Shown piece by piece: positions 24,486-35,542 of a stretch of 64,000 nucleotides of DNA. Made by a program: the position numbers and the translations under genes. The notes below the pieces were generated by a model that did no database searches, was not told the DNA's origin, and saw only the letters and a program-made list of their open reading frames with translations. The stretch comes from Jackrogersella multiformis. Its lineage: Eukaryota > Ascomycota > Sordariomycetes > Xylariales > Hypoxylaceae. The DNA is taken from positions 1,922,001-1,986,000 of the forward strand of contig CADCXD010000008.1 in the NCBI GenBank assembly GCA_902806575.1. The letters are read 5' to 3'. How positions within the stretch are numbered: position 1 is the stretch's first letter; each line of letters begins with the position of its first letter.

Positions 24486-25260
24486 TTTGTTTAAATCCAG
24501 CAGGAGGAAGACGAATGGAATTGGTAGACGGAAGTAGATAGGAGAGAATTCGTTCAAGAAGGCCAGAAGCATGTTCCTAGAGACGACCCAAGAACAGATA
24601 TAAAATGAGCTTCATAAGGCAAGTCAGGCTAGAGGTAGACTCGGTAAAAAAAGCAGCCGATGTTGCTGTCTGAAGCTGTGTGACCGTGAGGCTTGCTGCG
24701 TGGCCAGTGTCGATAAGGCTGGGCATCGGCATTTTACGTCCACTCAAATATCCTGAAATCGCCTACCAATGGAATACGCCCAAAAGGTACTTCTGCTGAG
24801 AAACAAATGAAAACATCAACGGTATTGGATGTGAGCAGCGCGTTTAATTTCTACATCTGTGTCAATATCGAGACTCGGGAAGTATGCATGTCTCATGGTA
24901 GTATCACGAGCTAACGTTGTAAAGAAAGGGGACGGGAAGCTGCAGCGGGATCATGCATGCCGATGGGCCGAAGAAGAAGGAGAAAAGATAGCCCTGTCCA
25001 GGTGATTTATTCGGATTCCTCCGTCGTGCTTATACCTTGGGGACATGCATGTATCAGGTATCACTGAAATGGGGAAATAGAGACAGGGAACAGAACAGTA
25101 AACTGCATGGTTGGGACGGCGAGAGCTACTAGAGCTTCTGCTTGATCGCTAAAAGAGAGCGATTTGAGGGTTACTCGATAGGGGATGTTTCTGTCCAAAA
25201 CCGAAGTTCAATCAAAGCCTCTAATGTTTCCGTTTCTTCCCTAGTTGATTATTGAGACAA
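24486..25260. other. Gap upstream of the F-box gene
   Basis: Mixed-composition sequence, no supported ORF. It should contain the F-box gene promoter and the 3' flank of the flavocytochrome gene. Confidence 0.35.
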
Positions 25261-27370
25261 TTACCACGCAAAGCTCTCGTTATGCCACCAGACATTCCGA
25301 CCCTTCTTCACCCAGGCTCCGACGTAGGCTCTCAGTTCGCGCGCCATTTCTTCGGGTCCGCACACTAACACGGCAATCCGATCTTCTACTCCTTGCTTGA
25401 AGACGTCGTCGACGATCTTTCGTAAGTCGGGTCGCTTGTAAATTTGTCCTGCATTGTTAGGCACACTAGTTAACTCTACCGCTTCACTTTCGCTTTCGTC
25501 CCTCAACCTAGAGCTTTCGTTCGTTTCCGACAGGATGTTTCCGGTTAGGAATAACTGAATGTTCTCGTCATCTAAAACGCTCTCTGAAGTACTCGTAACA
25601 GGCCAAGTCGCATCGCCAGCTCCGCGAACTGCCCAGACCATCTGCACCCGAGCTGCCGGGTTTTCATTTGCAATCATGCCTGTAAGATGTTAGTCTTCTG
25701 TAGCGGTGCGTAGATATGAGTATCGAGCGAGTATCTAGATAAAGGAAGTTTCCACCACTCGATCATGCGGATACTATCCCCTTATGATCACATGATCATT
25801 TAATGTAGAAAGCCATAATTAGCAAGGAGTTGGTCACTTACTGTCCTCTAGTTAGCATTCATGCAAACGTAATATATGAAAAGAGAACCCGAGGTAGACT
25901 GTAATGTAGGGGTACATACCGATACAAAGGCAAGATGAACGTAGCGCCAACTCCCCCAGCGACTAGAAGGCCGCGATGGAACTTTGGGCCTCCCAAGTTT
26001 GGGAACCATGTGGCGCACCCATAGGGACCATCGATATTGAGAGGCACCTTGGCGTCGTCCAATTCGTCTTCTGCGAATCGAGCTAGCGATTTAGTCATAG
26101 GCCCTTTTTGACGTCGCGCAACTAGAGTCAAATTCCCAGAGTCCTCCTCCACCGACGCGATGGTAAATGGGTTGAATGCAACCTCGAAAAGAAGATACGC
26201 TGGGGAGAAAATTGAACTTCGGCGAGCAGCGGGGGGGATGCTCAGGTACACGTGCATCCCAGGATACTTGCGGAAGCGGCCGACATTCTGGGATGGGATA
26301 GTTGTTACGATCTTGATTAGACTCGTGCCGGGGATAAGTTCCAGGGTTGCTGGTGCTGTGATGGTGTCGAATCTGCGCTTTGCGATATCGACAAGAAAGA
26401 CAAGAAGTGCCTCTACAACATACTGGCGACCGCCATGGTGTGAATGGAAGAAAATTGCCGGCGGAAGCAGCATTGCTACCATGAGATGGGTGATAAAGAA
26501 GACTCGGTAGGAATAGCTGCGAATAACCTTGAGAGCTGTGGCGTTCATTAAGCTCATGCCGATAATCGAGGCAAGGCCAAGTGCCGGAATCAGACGGACG
26601 AGGCGTTCAGCCAGGATACCCTCTTGGACGTAGAAATTCAGATAGAAGCATGCATGTGTGAAGAGTAGGGTATAAATGACCCAGCCAAGGACACGGTGCC
26701 ATCGATTGACTTGTTCGTGAGAAGACCCGAACGCGAAGGCGATAGGGTTGAGACTCTTGAGCGCCAGCAAGTATTGCAAAGGGAATTGTGACAAGGCGAT
26801 CATCCCGAACCGCTTCGTCAAGTGAAGGTAATCTATATCAAGTCAGCTCTCGTCCCTCCAAAGCCTCCGGTTATCGAACCATCCAACTTGAGAAACCAGC
26901 TGTAACTTGTCGCATGCGAGGCAAAATGAAAGTATTGTCAATATCTAAAAAGACATTGTACAGAATACTGAATCACCCGACTTACCATTTCCAGTCCCGA
27001 TTACACACAAGAACACAAGCCAAATTGTCCATATAACGCCAACAATTATCTGGTCTCTCTGTCCCCAGTTCGCTCCTAGAAATGTAACATCATCGCCAAG
27101 CCACCATATGAATCTTCTTAGAACGCTCGCCCAGGAGCCGGTGACACTTCGTCTTCTCTGCTTCAGTGCCGGGGAGTCCGGAACGGCCAAATAAGCTCCG
27201 CTGTCTGGCGAGGCCCGTTTCACTATCCAGGATCCAAGCCGGAAGAGAAAGACAACAGCGATAGGTATGAGTGCCGAAAGCTGCGCGACCGCCGCGTGCT
27301 GATCAAGCGACTGGCGCCTAGCCTGCTTTTGGGCTGCGTCGAGGTCGACGAATTGGTATGGCCAGCCCAT
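25261..27370 (-). CDS. Ferric-reductase-like transmembrane flavocytochrome (FRE/NOX superfamily)
   Basis: Exon 1 is 27370-26986; exon 2 starts at 26832 and runs to about 25918; the last part is 25677-25261. Total length is about 570 aa. The heme-b His pairs are in WHRVLGWVIYTLLFTHACFY and ITHLMVAMLLPPAIFFH. The FAD loop reads NPFTIAS where the family normally has HPFTIAS. NADPH-binding parts are DGPYG, LLVAGGVGATFILPLYR and, at the end, VLVCGPEEMARELRAY with the tail WWHNESFAW. Such proteins reduce extracellular or vacuolar ferric chelates or make superoxide. The join between exon 2 (...LPLYR, donor GTATGT) and MIANENPAARVQMVWAVRGA does not keep frame with the obvious TTACAG acceptor, so there is either a cryptic small exon in 25678-25917 or a frameshift. 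Confidence 0.78.
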
Positions 27371-28084
27371 GTTTTCGGGAAAATTGAGGTTGTATCCCGT
27401 CGCCCTTCGATTTACCCGGACTTCCCAGGATTGGGCGAGGTGATTATGAGATTCCGAAGCCGCCTTGAGAGTTAGAAGTGAGAACCCTGTTCATATGCAG
27501 GAAATATATTCAATCGTCACCCTGCTTTATTTTGGAGGGGGTGTTGATGAATGAGATTGTTATTGGATCGATCGTGTTTCCTGTCACAAGAAGCGCCACG
27601 ATAATGCAATAACGCAATAATGCGATAGCAGCCACAGTTATACGACAGAAAACAAGCCACACTGTCGCGATGCGGTGCAGATACTCCGCCCCCGTAGGTT
27701 AGTCCTAAAGTTGATCATGGCTAGCGACGATCATGTATCGTAACAAGTTGGGTAGGGATGAACGACCTAGACAACTTGGAGGAAATAAAAATAACATAGT
27801 ATTTTCGTAAAATGAAACCAAACGTAAATCAACACAAGAGATGAAGTTATACATGTCTATTTAGTAGTTGTAGTCATTATGGAATGAAATCATTCGATCG
27901 AAAGGAAAATAAGGGCAAGACCTTTAGATGCATGAACGTCCACACTAGTCCATTTAAGTAGTAGCTTCTCCCCGGTCTCCGATTTTTATCCACTCCTCCT
28001 ACTCTAGTGCCTTTCTAGCAAGAGTATATAGGCTACAATACCAGGATTTTGGACATCAATGAAGTAAATACCTTCCGATTTTAG
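27371..28084. other. Promoter side of the flavocytochrome gene, AT-rich
   Basis: No ORF; upstream flank of the reductase gene and of tRNA-Pro. Confidence 0.35.
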
Positions 28085-28173
28085 GGTTTGGTGGTCTAGT
28101 GGTATGATTCTCGCTTAGGGAAAACCCTATGTTATTATGCGAGAGGTCCCGGGTTCAATCCCCGGCCAAACCC
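28085..28173 (+). tRNA. tRNA-Pro(AGG) with a 17-nt intron
   Basis: Acceptor stem GGTTTGG pairs with CCAAACC. The D-arm is GTCTAGTGGTATGAT. The anticodon stem CTCGC/GCGAG encloses TTAGGG, the intron 28121-28137, then T, so the anticodon is AGG. The T arm CCGGG-TTCAATC-CCCGG is perfect. The mature length is 72 nt. The intron sits after position 37, the canonical place. Confidence 0.95.
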
Positions 28174-28184
28174 TTTCTTTTTTT
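28174..28184 (+). terminator. Pol III terminator of tRNA-Pro
   Basis: A run of seven T (28178-28184) follows the tRNA directly. Confidence 0.7.
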
Positions 28185-28576
28185 GTGTTTAATGTCCATT
28201 CTATTTTGCTTCAACCTCAGTGAGAAAGACTGTTCGTGGATAAAATAAAGTTAGAAAGAAAGTTTAGGCGAATTATCGTATTTGAAGTTCTTTGAACACA
28301 TAACAAAAAATAACAATATGGTAGGTAGCTTTTTGTGGGTACCTAAGAAATTGGCCTTTTCTTTTTCTGTTTCTTTTTTTAACCCTTTTGCCATATAAAT
28401 AATTCCAATACTCGTTTAATTCCTCTTCAATATTAGCGAAAAACAGGTATTAGAATTACATAATACTTGTACTTCATTATATTCAAATATACATACACAT
28501 GAGACAGGGACACTTAGCATGTAGACTACCTCCTTACCAATAGCAATAGCCGCTAAGCTGCATCGTCACCCACACG
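28185..28576. other. AT-rich spacer
   Basis: Between tRNA-Pro and the SDR pseudogene. One GGTAGGTAG/GGGTACCTAAG pair near 28321-28345. No gene. Confidence 0.35.
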
Positions 28577-29233
28577 TCAGCTGCCAGCATCCGCTGCGGG
28601 CTCCGTGTACGAGGTCTTCTGGAGCATCTTGCGGCCCTCGACGAACTCGCGCACCGGCCGGTACCAGCCGTCCTCGGGAAGCTGCGTCGGCGGCGCATTG
28701 ACGAACAGCTCGCTGCTCACGCTGCCAGTCTTGACCACGGCCTTCGATGCGCTCGATATGCCGAAGAAGGAGGGTCGGATATGATGTCTAGCGCGTCGCC
28801 TCCTCCTCTGCTAGGTATTATTACTACCTAGGTAGGTACTTTTCTTCGCATGAGTCGCCACAGCAAGAAGCAGCGGCAGAAACGCCCTCGTCACTGTAAT
28901 TATACCCAGTACATTGGCGTCGAACAGCCTGCACGCGGCCTCGACATCGGTATCCGCGAAAAGGATCACATGCAAGACACCCGCGTTGTTGACCAGGATA
29001 TCCAGCACACCGTCGGCTTCGCGAGACAGTCATACTTTAGTGGCTTCAATCGAGGTCGCAGACGGAGCGTCTAAGACGAGCGTCTCGATGCCTTGGTCGC
29101 TCAGGTGCTGGAGCAGATTCTCCGAGAGCCCTGTGGCGGAGACATGGTGGCTGCGCGAATGGAATGCGGTCGCGAGGGCGGACCCGATGCCGCCGGGGCC
29201 GCAGCCAGTGATCAGGATGCTTTCGCGGGCCAA
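28577..29233 (-). pseudogene. Short-chain dehydrogenase (AYR1-like) with stop, CCTAGGTA tract and internal deletion
   Basis: The minus-strand frame from 29233 begins with the Rossmann motif ITGCGPGGIGSALATAF. A TGA at 29032-29030 follows SIEATKV. The same frame goes on with DILVNNAGV and LFDANVLGIITVTRAFLPLL. At about 28850-28810 the sequence becomes a CCTACCTAGGTAG tract and stops. After it, SDR-like sequence returns as SSASKAVVKTGSVSSELFVN and PVREFVEGRKMLQKTSYTEP. This matches the C-terminal part of fungal 1-acyl-DHAP-reductase-like SDRs, directly after a fragment of the YxxxK region. The catalytic core between is lost, so this is a clear pseudogene. TGA can come from CGA by a single C-to-T change. 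Confidence 0.78.
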
Positions 29234-30421
29234 TTGAAGGGAAGTTGTCCTTCTCGTCTCCAGATTTTTTGGTATTGGTAAGTAGTAAATGGTACTTACA
29301 TGAAATACGTATATTTTAGGGATTGGAATTCGATACTTTTAAAGGTTTGCAGTCGGGATGTTGGTTGTACATAATTTGAGGTTTTAGGATAGTACCGGAA
29401 TGAAGGGATAAGGTAATTATTAGCAGGATCCACGAATTATTTCGCAACTATCTCATAACTGAATTATATAAAATAATGCAAAGGTATAAATATTACCGTT
29501 CAGAAATAAATCATTAATGTATCTACTTATGTATTATCTCGTTAATTATTAAGTGATATCTTTACATATTACGAACTCCAATGCTTTTCCATCTGGCGGA
29601 GATGTAGGATAAGGGGGGTACCTGGACAGGGGGTAAACGGCGGAGCATTCAAGTTACAGGTAACTAATATTATTCACATCGCTTCTATGCTTATTTATTA
29701 CCAGTAAAATAATGACATTGAATGCTAGTTGTTTCTGTTATTCACAGATGTGGCATTGCAAAAAAAAAAATCAATGTCCGCAGGATTGAGGTGGAAAGAC
29801 TTCATGGGGTGAGAAGCCCGCATACCACACGCAGTACGCGAGTCCTAAATATTGAAGGGAGATGGAATTGTGAGTCTAGCAAGAACACGATATCGCGCTA
29901 TACTTACTCCTTGGCAACTTAAGGACTATCCATCCCATCATTATAACTGTGTACATTAATATGCCAAATACGGTGATATGCATGCCTAGGTAGATAGTGA
30001 AAGCGCGTTCGATAGTGTGATAAAGGCACCCTGAAAAGATAAATGCATACCTGCCTAGGTCTTGTTCATGGAACTAAGTCATATTTAGCTCGTCGGTGAC
30101 TATAACTAAGCCGGTGATTAGATTACTAGTAGGTCACATTTACTAGGTAAATTCATGAGATGTTGTCAATAGAAAAGAACGATGGATTCAGTTCTATGTA
30201 CTCCTCTTTTAACGAAGTCAAAGCAAAAATGAAAATGCATATGTACTAGACGTCTTCCAAAAACAACAACATTGCCCTAATTAGCACCATTTTAGTACCA
30301 ATCTAGATGACCCTCTCATGAAAGCAGCATTGCCTAACCTCCCAAGTTCATGTGGACACCTAACCGCCCTGAATCCCCAAACGCATAGTGTCGTGAATAT
30401 TAACGAGCGCGCCTTGTCTAC
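29234..30421. other. 1.2-kb AT-rich gap
   Basis: Short open frames only. CCTAGGTA-like motifs near 29985 and 30055. Nothing else recognised. Confidence 0.35.
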
Positions 30422-32092
30422 TTAGACTGCCGATGAGAGAACCCTAAGAATGCCTTGCCCTGTTGTGGCTCCATGCTCCCTAAGGATGCTGGCTGCCTTT
30501 TCATGTCCGTGCTTGGCTGCATAGTCGAGAGGTGTATGTCCTTCGGCGTCCGCAGCATTGACATCCAGGTCATCCCGAGCCTGGTGGAGCATGAAACTGA
30601 GTGCATAATCCTCAACATTGGATTGCTCCAAGAGCCAATGGAGATATCCTTGACCTTCTTTCAAGTAGGCTTGGTTTAGTCGTAGGGCTAGAATGTTGAC
30701 AAGGAACTTGGTCGTTTCTGGACGATCTTCCCAACGCAGATTAGGGTTCTGTGCAACATCACAAAGCCATGACTGCAGTTGATCAAAGCAGCCAACACGG
30801 TTCAGACGCTCTAAAAATACCTCCGTGATGTGCAGATACCTATCCTGAAGTATAGACCTGGCTAAGGCCTTAGCAACTCGCTCCCCCACGTAATCTGCGT
30901 CTTCAAGACTCAACAGATACATGACGTTACCATAACACTCGCTGTCCATAGCCCACTCGATTGCAATACGGCCTCGGCGACCTTCGCTGCCAAGGTGTGC
31001 GCCGTTTGCAAGGAGGAGGTCTATAATTTCGTTGTTTTCCTTACATGTCGCGGCGTAGGACAGGGCTTCCGCTACATGATAACCGGATTGAGTCGCTGTG
31101 GCACCGCTGACTGATTCACTGTGTTCTCGGGAGAGCAAGATTCTGACAACTTCGGGCATCTTCGTCTTTGCGGCAAGGCTAAGAGGCGAGAATATAGTTT
31201 CCGTAAGGCGTCGGTTGGCATCGCCTATATGCTCTGTGTGCTGCAGTAGAAGAATTGCGATGGCTTCTTGTTTATGAAAAATGGCACTGAGAAGGGGTAT
31301 TGAGGTTCCCTGGAGTTCCGGGAGCAAATCCTCGCAATTACGGAGGGCATGGAGTATTTGAAAATGATGCCGATGCGGAGCATCAACAAAAGCCCCAGCA
31401 TTAATAAGCTCGCGGACGATCTCGATATGCCCATTTTCAGAAGCGTAAACAAGGGCCGAATTACCGCCATTGTCTCTTGCATCGATGTAAGCTGAATCGA
31501 ATAGAAGAGCACTCTTGATGAGAGCCTTGGTCACTGCTAAGAGACCGCGAGAAGCTGCCCAATGAAGAGCCGAATCCCTATTATTGTGGGTCATCTCTGG
31601 TCGGTCTAGATACGTTGCGAGTCTTGTAGCATATGTATCAACATCTGAATCGCTATCGTCATCGGAGTCGCCCTCATCAAAGGAATAGTTGCTAATCTCA
31701 TCAGTATCGACGTGCTCCCAGTAGTACACCGCGTACAAGTCCCTTTCGTCATCGGGGTCGGGGCGGTACTCGGGGTAATGATCCATCAAATAGGTATTTC
31801 CAGGATCAGTCGGATCAAAATCGTCGGGGAAATCGAAACTATAGTGGGATTTGCGAATAAGAACAGGGGGGTTGCGTATGGGACGCATGACGTTTCGCAC
31901 CTCTGTTTTATACAGATGTGTCTCTAGGAGGTGGTAGAGTTTGCGACATGTTTTCATGATCTTGTAAATTTCTCTCTGAGAGAAGATGAACTTTGTGACC
32001 ATGTGGTATAAAATATCGTATGGAAGCTTCAGATCGTCGGACTTGACAACTGATTCTTCCTGAGGAGCATTCATGATAGCGTGATTAGGCAT
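30422..32092 (-). CDS. F-box-like ankyrin-repeat protein (paralogue A)
   Basis: Intronless 556-aa frame. An F-box-like N-terminus (LPYDILYHMVTKFIFSQREI, then TCRKLYHLLE) is followed by an acidic linker (DEGDSDDDSDSDVD) and ankyrin units: RDSALHWAASRGLLAVTKAL, SALVYASENGHIEIVRELIN, SPLSLAAKTKMPEVVRILLS and TPLDYAAKHGHEKAASILRE. It shares the rare string YLKEGQGYLHW and the same domain order with the gene at 33121-34635, so the two are duplicates. Function is unknown. By family logic it would pair an SCF adaptor with a repeat-based recognition surface in cytosol or nucleus. An in-frame ATG six codons inside is an alternative start. Confidence 0.82.
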   Translation of the reverse strand: MPNHAIMNAPQEESVVKSDDLKLPYDILYHMVTKFIFSQREIYKIMKTCRKLYHLLETHLYKTEVRNVMRPIRNPPVLIRKSHYSFDFPDDFDPTDPGNTYLMDHYPEYRPDPDDERDLYAVYYWEHVDTDEISNYSFDEGDSDDDSDSDVDTYATRLATYLDRPEMTHNNRDSALHWAASRGLLAVTKALIKSALLFDSAYIDARDNGGNSALVYASENGHIEIVRELINAGAFVDAPHRHHFQILHALRNCEDLLPELQGTSIPLLSAIFHKQEAIAILLLQHTEHIGDANRRLTETIFSPLSLAAKTKMPEVVRILLSREHSESVSGATATQSGYHVAEALSYAATCKENNEIIDLLLANGAHLGSEGRRGRIAIEWAMDSECYGNVMYLLSLEDADYVGERVAKALARSILQDRYLHITEVFLERLNRVGCFDQLQSWLCDVAQNPNLRWEDRPETTKFLVNILALRLNQAYLKEGQGYLHWLLEQSNVEDYALSFMLHQARDDLDVNAADAEGHTPLDYAAKHGHEKAASILREHGATTGQGILRVLSSAV

Positions 32093-33120
32093 GATGAATA
32101 AACTGTAATGGCATTAGCTAGAATGATTTAGTATATAGATAGTACGTCGAAACTTACCTAATCAGTATTAATGAAGTGAACTCTTGTCGTGCTTCTTGTT
32201 AATAGTCTTGACGGTAGGCGTATTGATACGTGAATGTATATCGAGTGAAAGTGTGAATGTTGTAGGAATGATATGTGAAGGAAGAATGAATGTGTGTATT
32301 GTATGTTTGTATTGTATGTCGTGTATTGTGTTTTGGATGGGGTGAATGAAGAATGAGAAAGGAAATAGATTTCGTGAAGTATCCGGGTTTATATAGAAAA
32401 AATCATATGCCCAAAGCTTCTCTGATTGTGAGATTGAAGTTAAAGTTAGCAGGTGCAAGTGTGACTCCTATTCATCGACGACCTATGAAAAAACGGCATC
32501 TGAAAGTGGGCTCCTTCCTAAGGAACCATTCAGTCATGTGGTCCTAGTCTTAGCGGAAAATAAACGGCAGGAGCTACCTTCAATCAATTATTATCCTATT
32601 AAATTTTCTAAAACAGGAAACGGCGACAGAGAAGGGCACCTTGTTGCCTCGTCGGGGGAGAGACGGATGACTCAACATAGTATAGATAAAAAATAAACTT
32701 TCTGATCCCGACGATTTATTGGTCGACGGCGACAATTGAATGAGGATAGGATGGCATGAGCGGTTTGCTTACTAGATAAAAAGGGGGGGCTGGCGAAATA
32801 TTATTTTACTGTTCACAAGATCAGTAGATGTTAATAACTAACCTAAGGCACCTTGGATAATGACACAGATTATGTACCTAGACCGTATATACAAAATACC
32901 TGCAGTGAAGTGAAGTACCAAGATGATAGCCATGGAGGTACCTGAAATTCAATTAATTACCTAAGTACCTACCTACCCAATGATACTGTACCATACACTA
33001 ATCTCTGTCATCGTGATATCACCTGGGGTGGTTTGTCATATCGGTATAGTTAACCTAGGTGATTGCTTCCGCGTAGATTAGGATCCTTGAGAAACATTCC
33101 CACGAACTTTGGTCGTCACC
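32093..33120. other. Gap between the two ankyrin paralogues
   Basis: It holds a TGTAT/TGTG-rich low-complexity stretch (about 32285-32335) in the presumed 5' leader of paralogue A, and TACC tracts at about 32930-32980. No supported gene. Confidence 0.4.
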
Positions 33121-34635
33121 CTAAGGTACGATATCTTTGCCTCCCTTAGCCCCGCAACGCTTTCTAAGGAGAATGCCTATCCCGCTATTAAATATGCAAT
33201 GTGTGTCATGGTCAAGAAGTGTCCACCCATTAGCATCTTTCGAATTGACATCAAGCGGACATTTGGCTTCGATGATAACGAATTCGATGATAGAATGTTC
33301 CACGGTAGGTTGCTCGAGAGCCCAATGAAGGTAACCCTGTCCCTCTTTAAGATAAGATCGATTGAGCTTCGTTAATAGGAATTCGACAAGGAAGTCGAGG
33401 ATTTTACCATTATTACCGCCTCGTAAAATACCCCTTTGAAGCGCCCTCTGTATTCGTTCGAAGGCGCCGTGCCTGTTGAGGAGTTCTACCAGTAATCTCG
33501 TTACGGGAAGCCCATCATCATTACCAAAACTTTCGAGTGCGTCTTCTACCCATTGGCCAATGTCCTTTGACCTGCTGATCATGTATGCCGCATTCTCCAA
33601 GTTTCTTCGGTCGAAAGCTATTGTAAGAGCTGATCCATAATAGTCTGTTGCTCGATAATGTATGGAAGCGCCATGGTTGATTAGCATTTTTATAACCTTA
33701 ACATTGTTTTCCAGACTAGCAGCTAAGTGCAGAGGCTGTATGTTATTCGAAGCAGAGAACGGCATCGTGGCGTTACATCCTCGAGATAGCAAGATCCTGA
33801 CAATACTATGCATGCCCATTGCTGCGGCTAAATGCAGTGGTAAGTAAATATATAATCCGTAGAACTTCTCATCCAGTCGCCTTGGATGTTGCACTAGGAG
33901 AGTTGCAATATCTTCTTGTCCTGCAAGAATTGCTACCGTAAGAGGATGGTGAAAGCCCCGTATACCAGAAGGATAATCCATCTGCATCTTATTGATGAAA
34001 CCGAGTCGAATGCCAGGGATTGGCGCATCCGCGAGGCATCCGGCATTCAGAAGTTCGTGGACTACCTCGATGTGCCCTTTCTTTGCCGCGAGAGCTAGTG
34101 CCGTATGGTACGACGAGTCCTGCACATCTAAGTATTCCGGAGCTACCATTAATGCTGCTCTGATTGCAGCCTTTGCAACTCTAACATTGCCACGATCGGC
34201 GGCCCAGTGCAAAGCCGAAATATGAGGTTCAAGAATACGAGGCCGAATTAAATGCTCCGTCCACACTGAAGGAATTGGATCGCCATTCCGGTTGAAAGCA
34301 TAGGTTGGAACTTTCCTTCTGGCGTATTCAATGGCCATGATTAATGACACATCTCGGCGATAGAGAAGTCCCTGGAGTAGTCTCGAGAATTCACGACAGG
34401 TTTGACTGAGCCGGGCAATGCTTCCTAACTTTCCGGCTAAGGCTTTGGCAATGCAATAGATAATATCGCTTGGGAGGGTTGGTCGAGCGCCGACTTTTGA
34501 CTCGAACGGCATCATGTGCTTGCTCGGTGATAGAGAGGAATTTGTAGACGTATAGGGGTTTGGGGTCTGCATGCCTAAGGGGGGGAGGGGGGCAGCGAGT
34601 GTGGAGGTAATTATTAGGTTAGAGCCGAGGACCAT
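33121..34635 (-). CDS. F-box-like ankyrin-repeat protein (paralogue B)
   Basis: Intronless 504-aa frame. After a Pro/Ser-rich start comes an F-box-like segment (LPSDIIYCIAKALAGKLGSI, then LSQTCREFSRLLQGLLYRRD). Ankyrin units include HISALHWAADRGNVRVAKAA, TALALAAKKGHIEVVHELLN, LPLHLAAAMGMHSIVRILLS and QPLHLAASLENNVKVIKMLI. The end has YLKEGQGYLHWALEQPTVEH and NGWTLLDHD, parallel to paralogue A. The strong divergence outside the shared blocks suggests an old tandem duplication or fast evolution. The first 20 residues are hydrophobic enough that a start at one of the internal Met residues is possible. Confidence 0.82.
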   Translation of the reverse strand: MVLGSNLIITSTLAAPLPPLGMQTPNPYTSTNSSLSPSKHMMPFESKVGARPTLPSDIIYCIAKALAGKLGSIARLSQTCREFSRLLQGLLYRRDVSLIMAIEYARRKVPTYAFNRNGDPIPSVWTEHLIRPRILEPHISALHWAADRGNVRVAKAAIRAALMVAPEYLDVQDSSYHTALALAAKKGHIEVVHELLNAGCLADAPIPGIRLGFINKMQMDYPSGIRGFHHPLTVAILAGQEDIATLLVQHPRRLDEKFYGLYIYLPLHLAAAMGMHSIVRILLSRGCNATMPFSASNNIQPLHLAASLENNVKVIKMLINHGASIHYRATDYYGSALTIAFDRRNLENAAYMISRSKDIGQWVEDALESFGNDDGLPVTRLLVELLNRHGAFERIQRALQRGILRGGNNGKILDFLVEFLLTKLNRSYLKEGQGYLHWALEQPTVEHSIIEFVIIEAKCPLDVNSKDANGWTLLDHDTHCIFNSGIGILLRKRCGAKGGKDIVP

Positions 34636-35542
34636 GAAAAGAATGTATACGAAATCAAGATAGTTAGCTGCTTATGACTTATAATAACATCACAAACACT
34701 AGAAAGAGTCCCCTGCTGACCTCTTTTCGTCGTAAATCAGTTCATCAGTATCCTCTATAGTTCGATGTGGAAGACGGAGCGTCAATGCTATTTAAATAGT
34801 AAATACCTATATATTAATATCGTGTAATAGGTGTATTGTTTCTACGAGATTCTTGATGCTTGAGTTAGGCCCGAAAACAACCAGATCTAACGTCAAACAC
34901 TTTGAGATTTCCAAATAGATTGGCATATCATACAAAGTTTAGTAGCTAAAAGAAACATCAACCTATATGACTACCTATTTACCGATAGGTAGTATTCAAA
35001 CACAGTGTTACTATTTATCTTTACTACCTAGATAGGTATTTGTTACGTATCTGTTTGATATGATAGTCAATTCCCTGTCACAAATAATTGTTGTTGCTGT
35101 GAAATACTCATTCTTCGTAAATTTTCTAAAAGTGTTTCGATCGCTTCAATCTTCAGATACTTGAGTGTAAAGATTAATACTACAGATAATACACGCGGTA
35201 TAATCTGACAATCGAAAGACAAGGTACTTTATGATTATACCATGATGTAATTCAATCAATGACGTTACCTGAGTATAGCTCAGGTAGAGCTGGCCGTCCC
35301 GGATTATGGAGATAACTTACTAAAGTCCGCTAGAATCACCCAAGTCTTAAACCCGTCCTGTAGCTTTTATGCTGAGGATATGCTTTATAAGGCGATTTAT
35401 AAGTCTGCATATCGAGGATGAAGACTTTTTGTATACGATATAAGAGTTCATGAGTTCACACTAAATTCCTTCACATTTACCCCCCTTGCGACCTCTTTTC
35501 TTCTTTGCTATATTAAAGAATTCATCTTTCAAACATACGATC
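34636..35542. other. AT-rich gap with GGTA tracts
   Basis: Divergent upstream region of paralogue B and the SDR gene. ACCTATTTACCGATAGGTAG at about 34972-34991 and ACTACCTAGATAGGTAT near 35025 are hairpin-like. No ORF. Confidence 0.4.
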
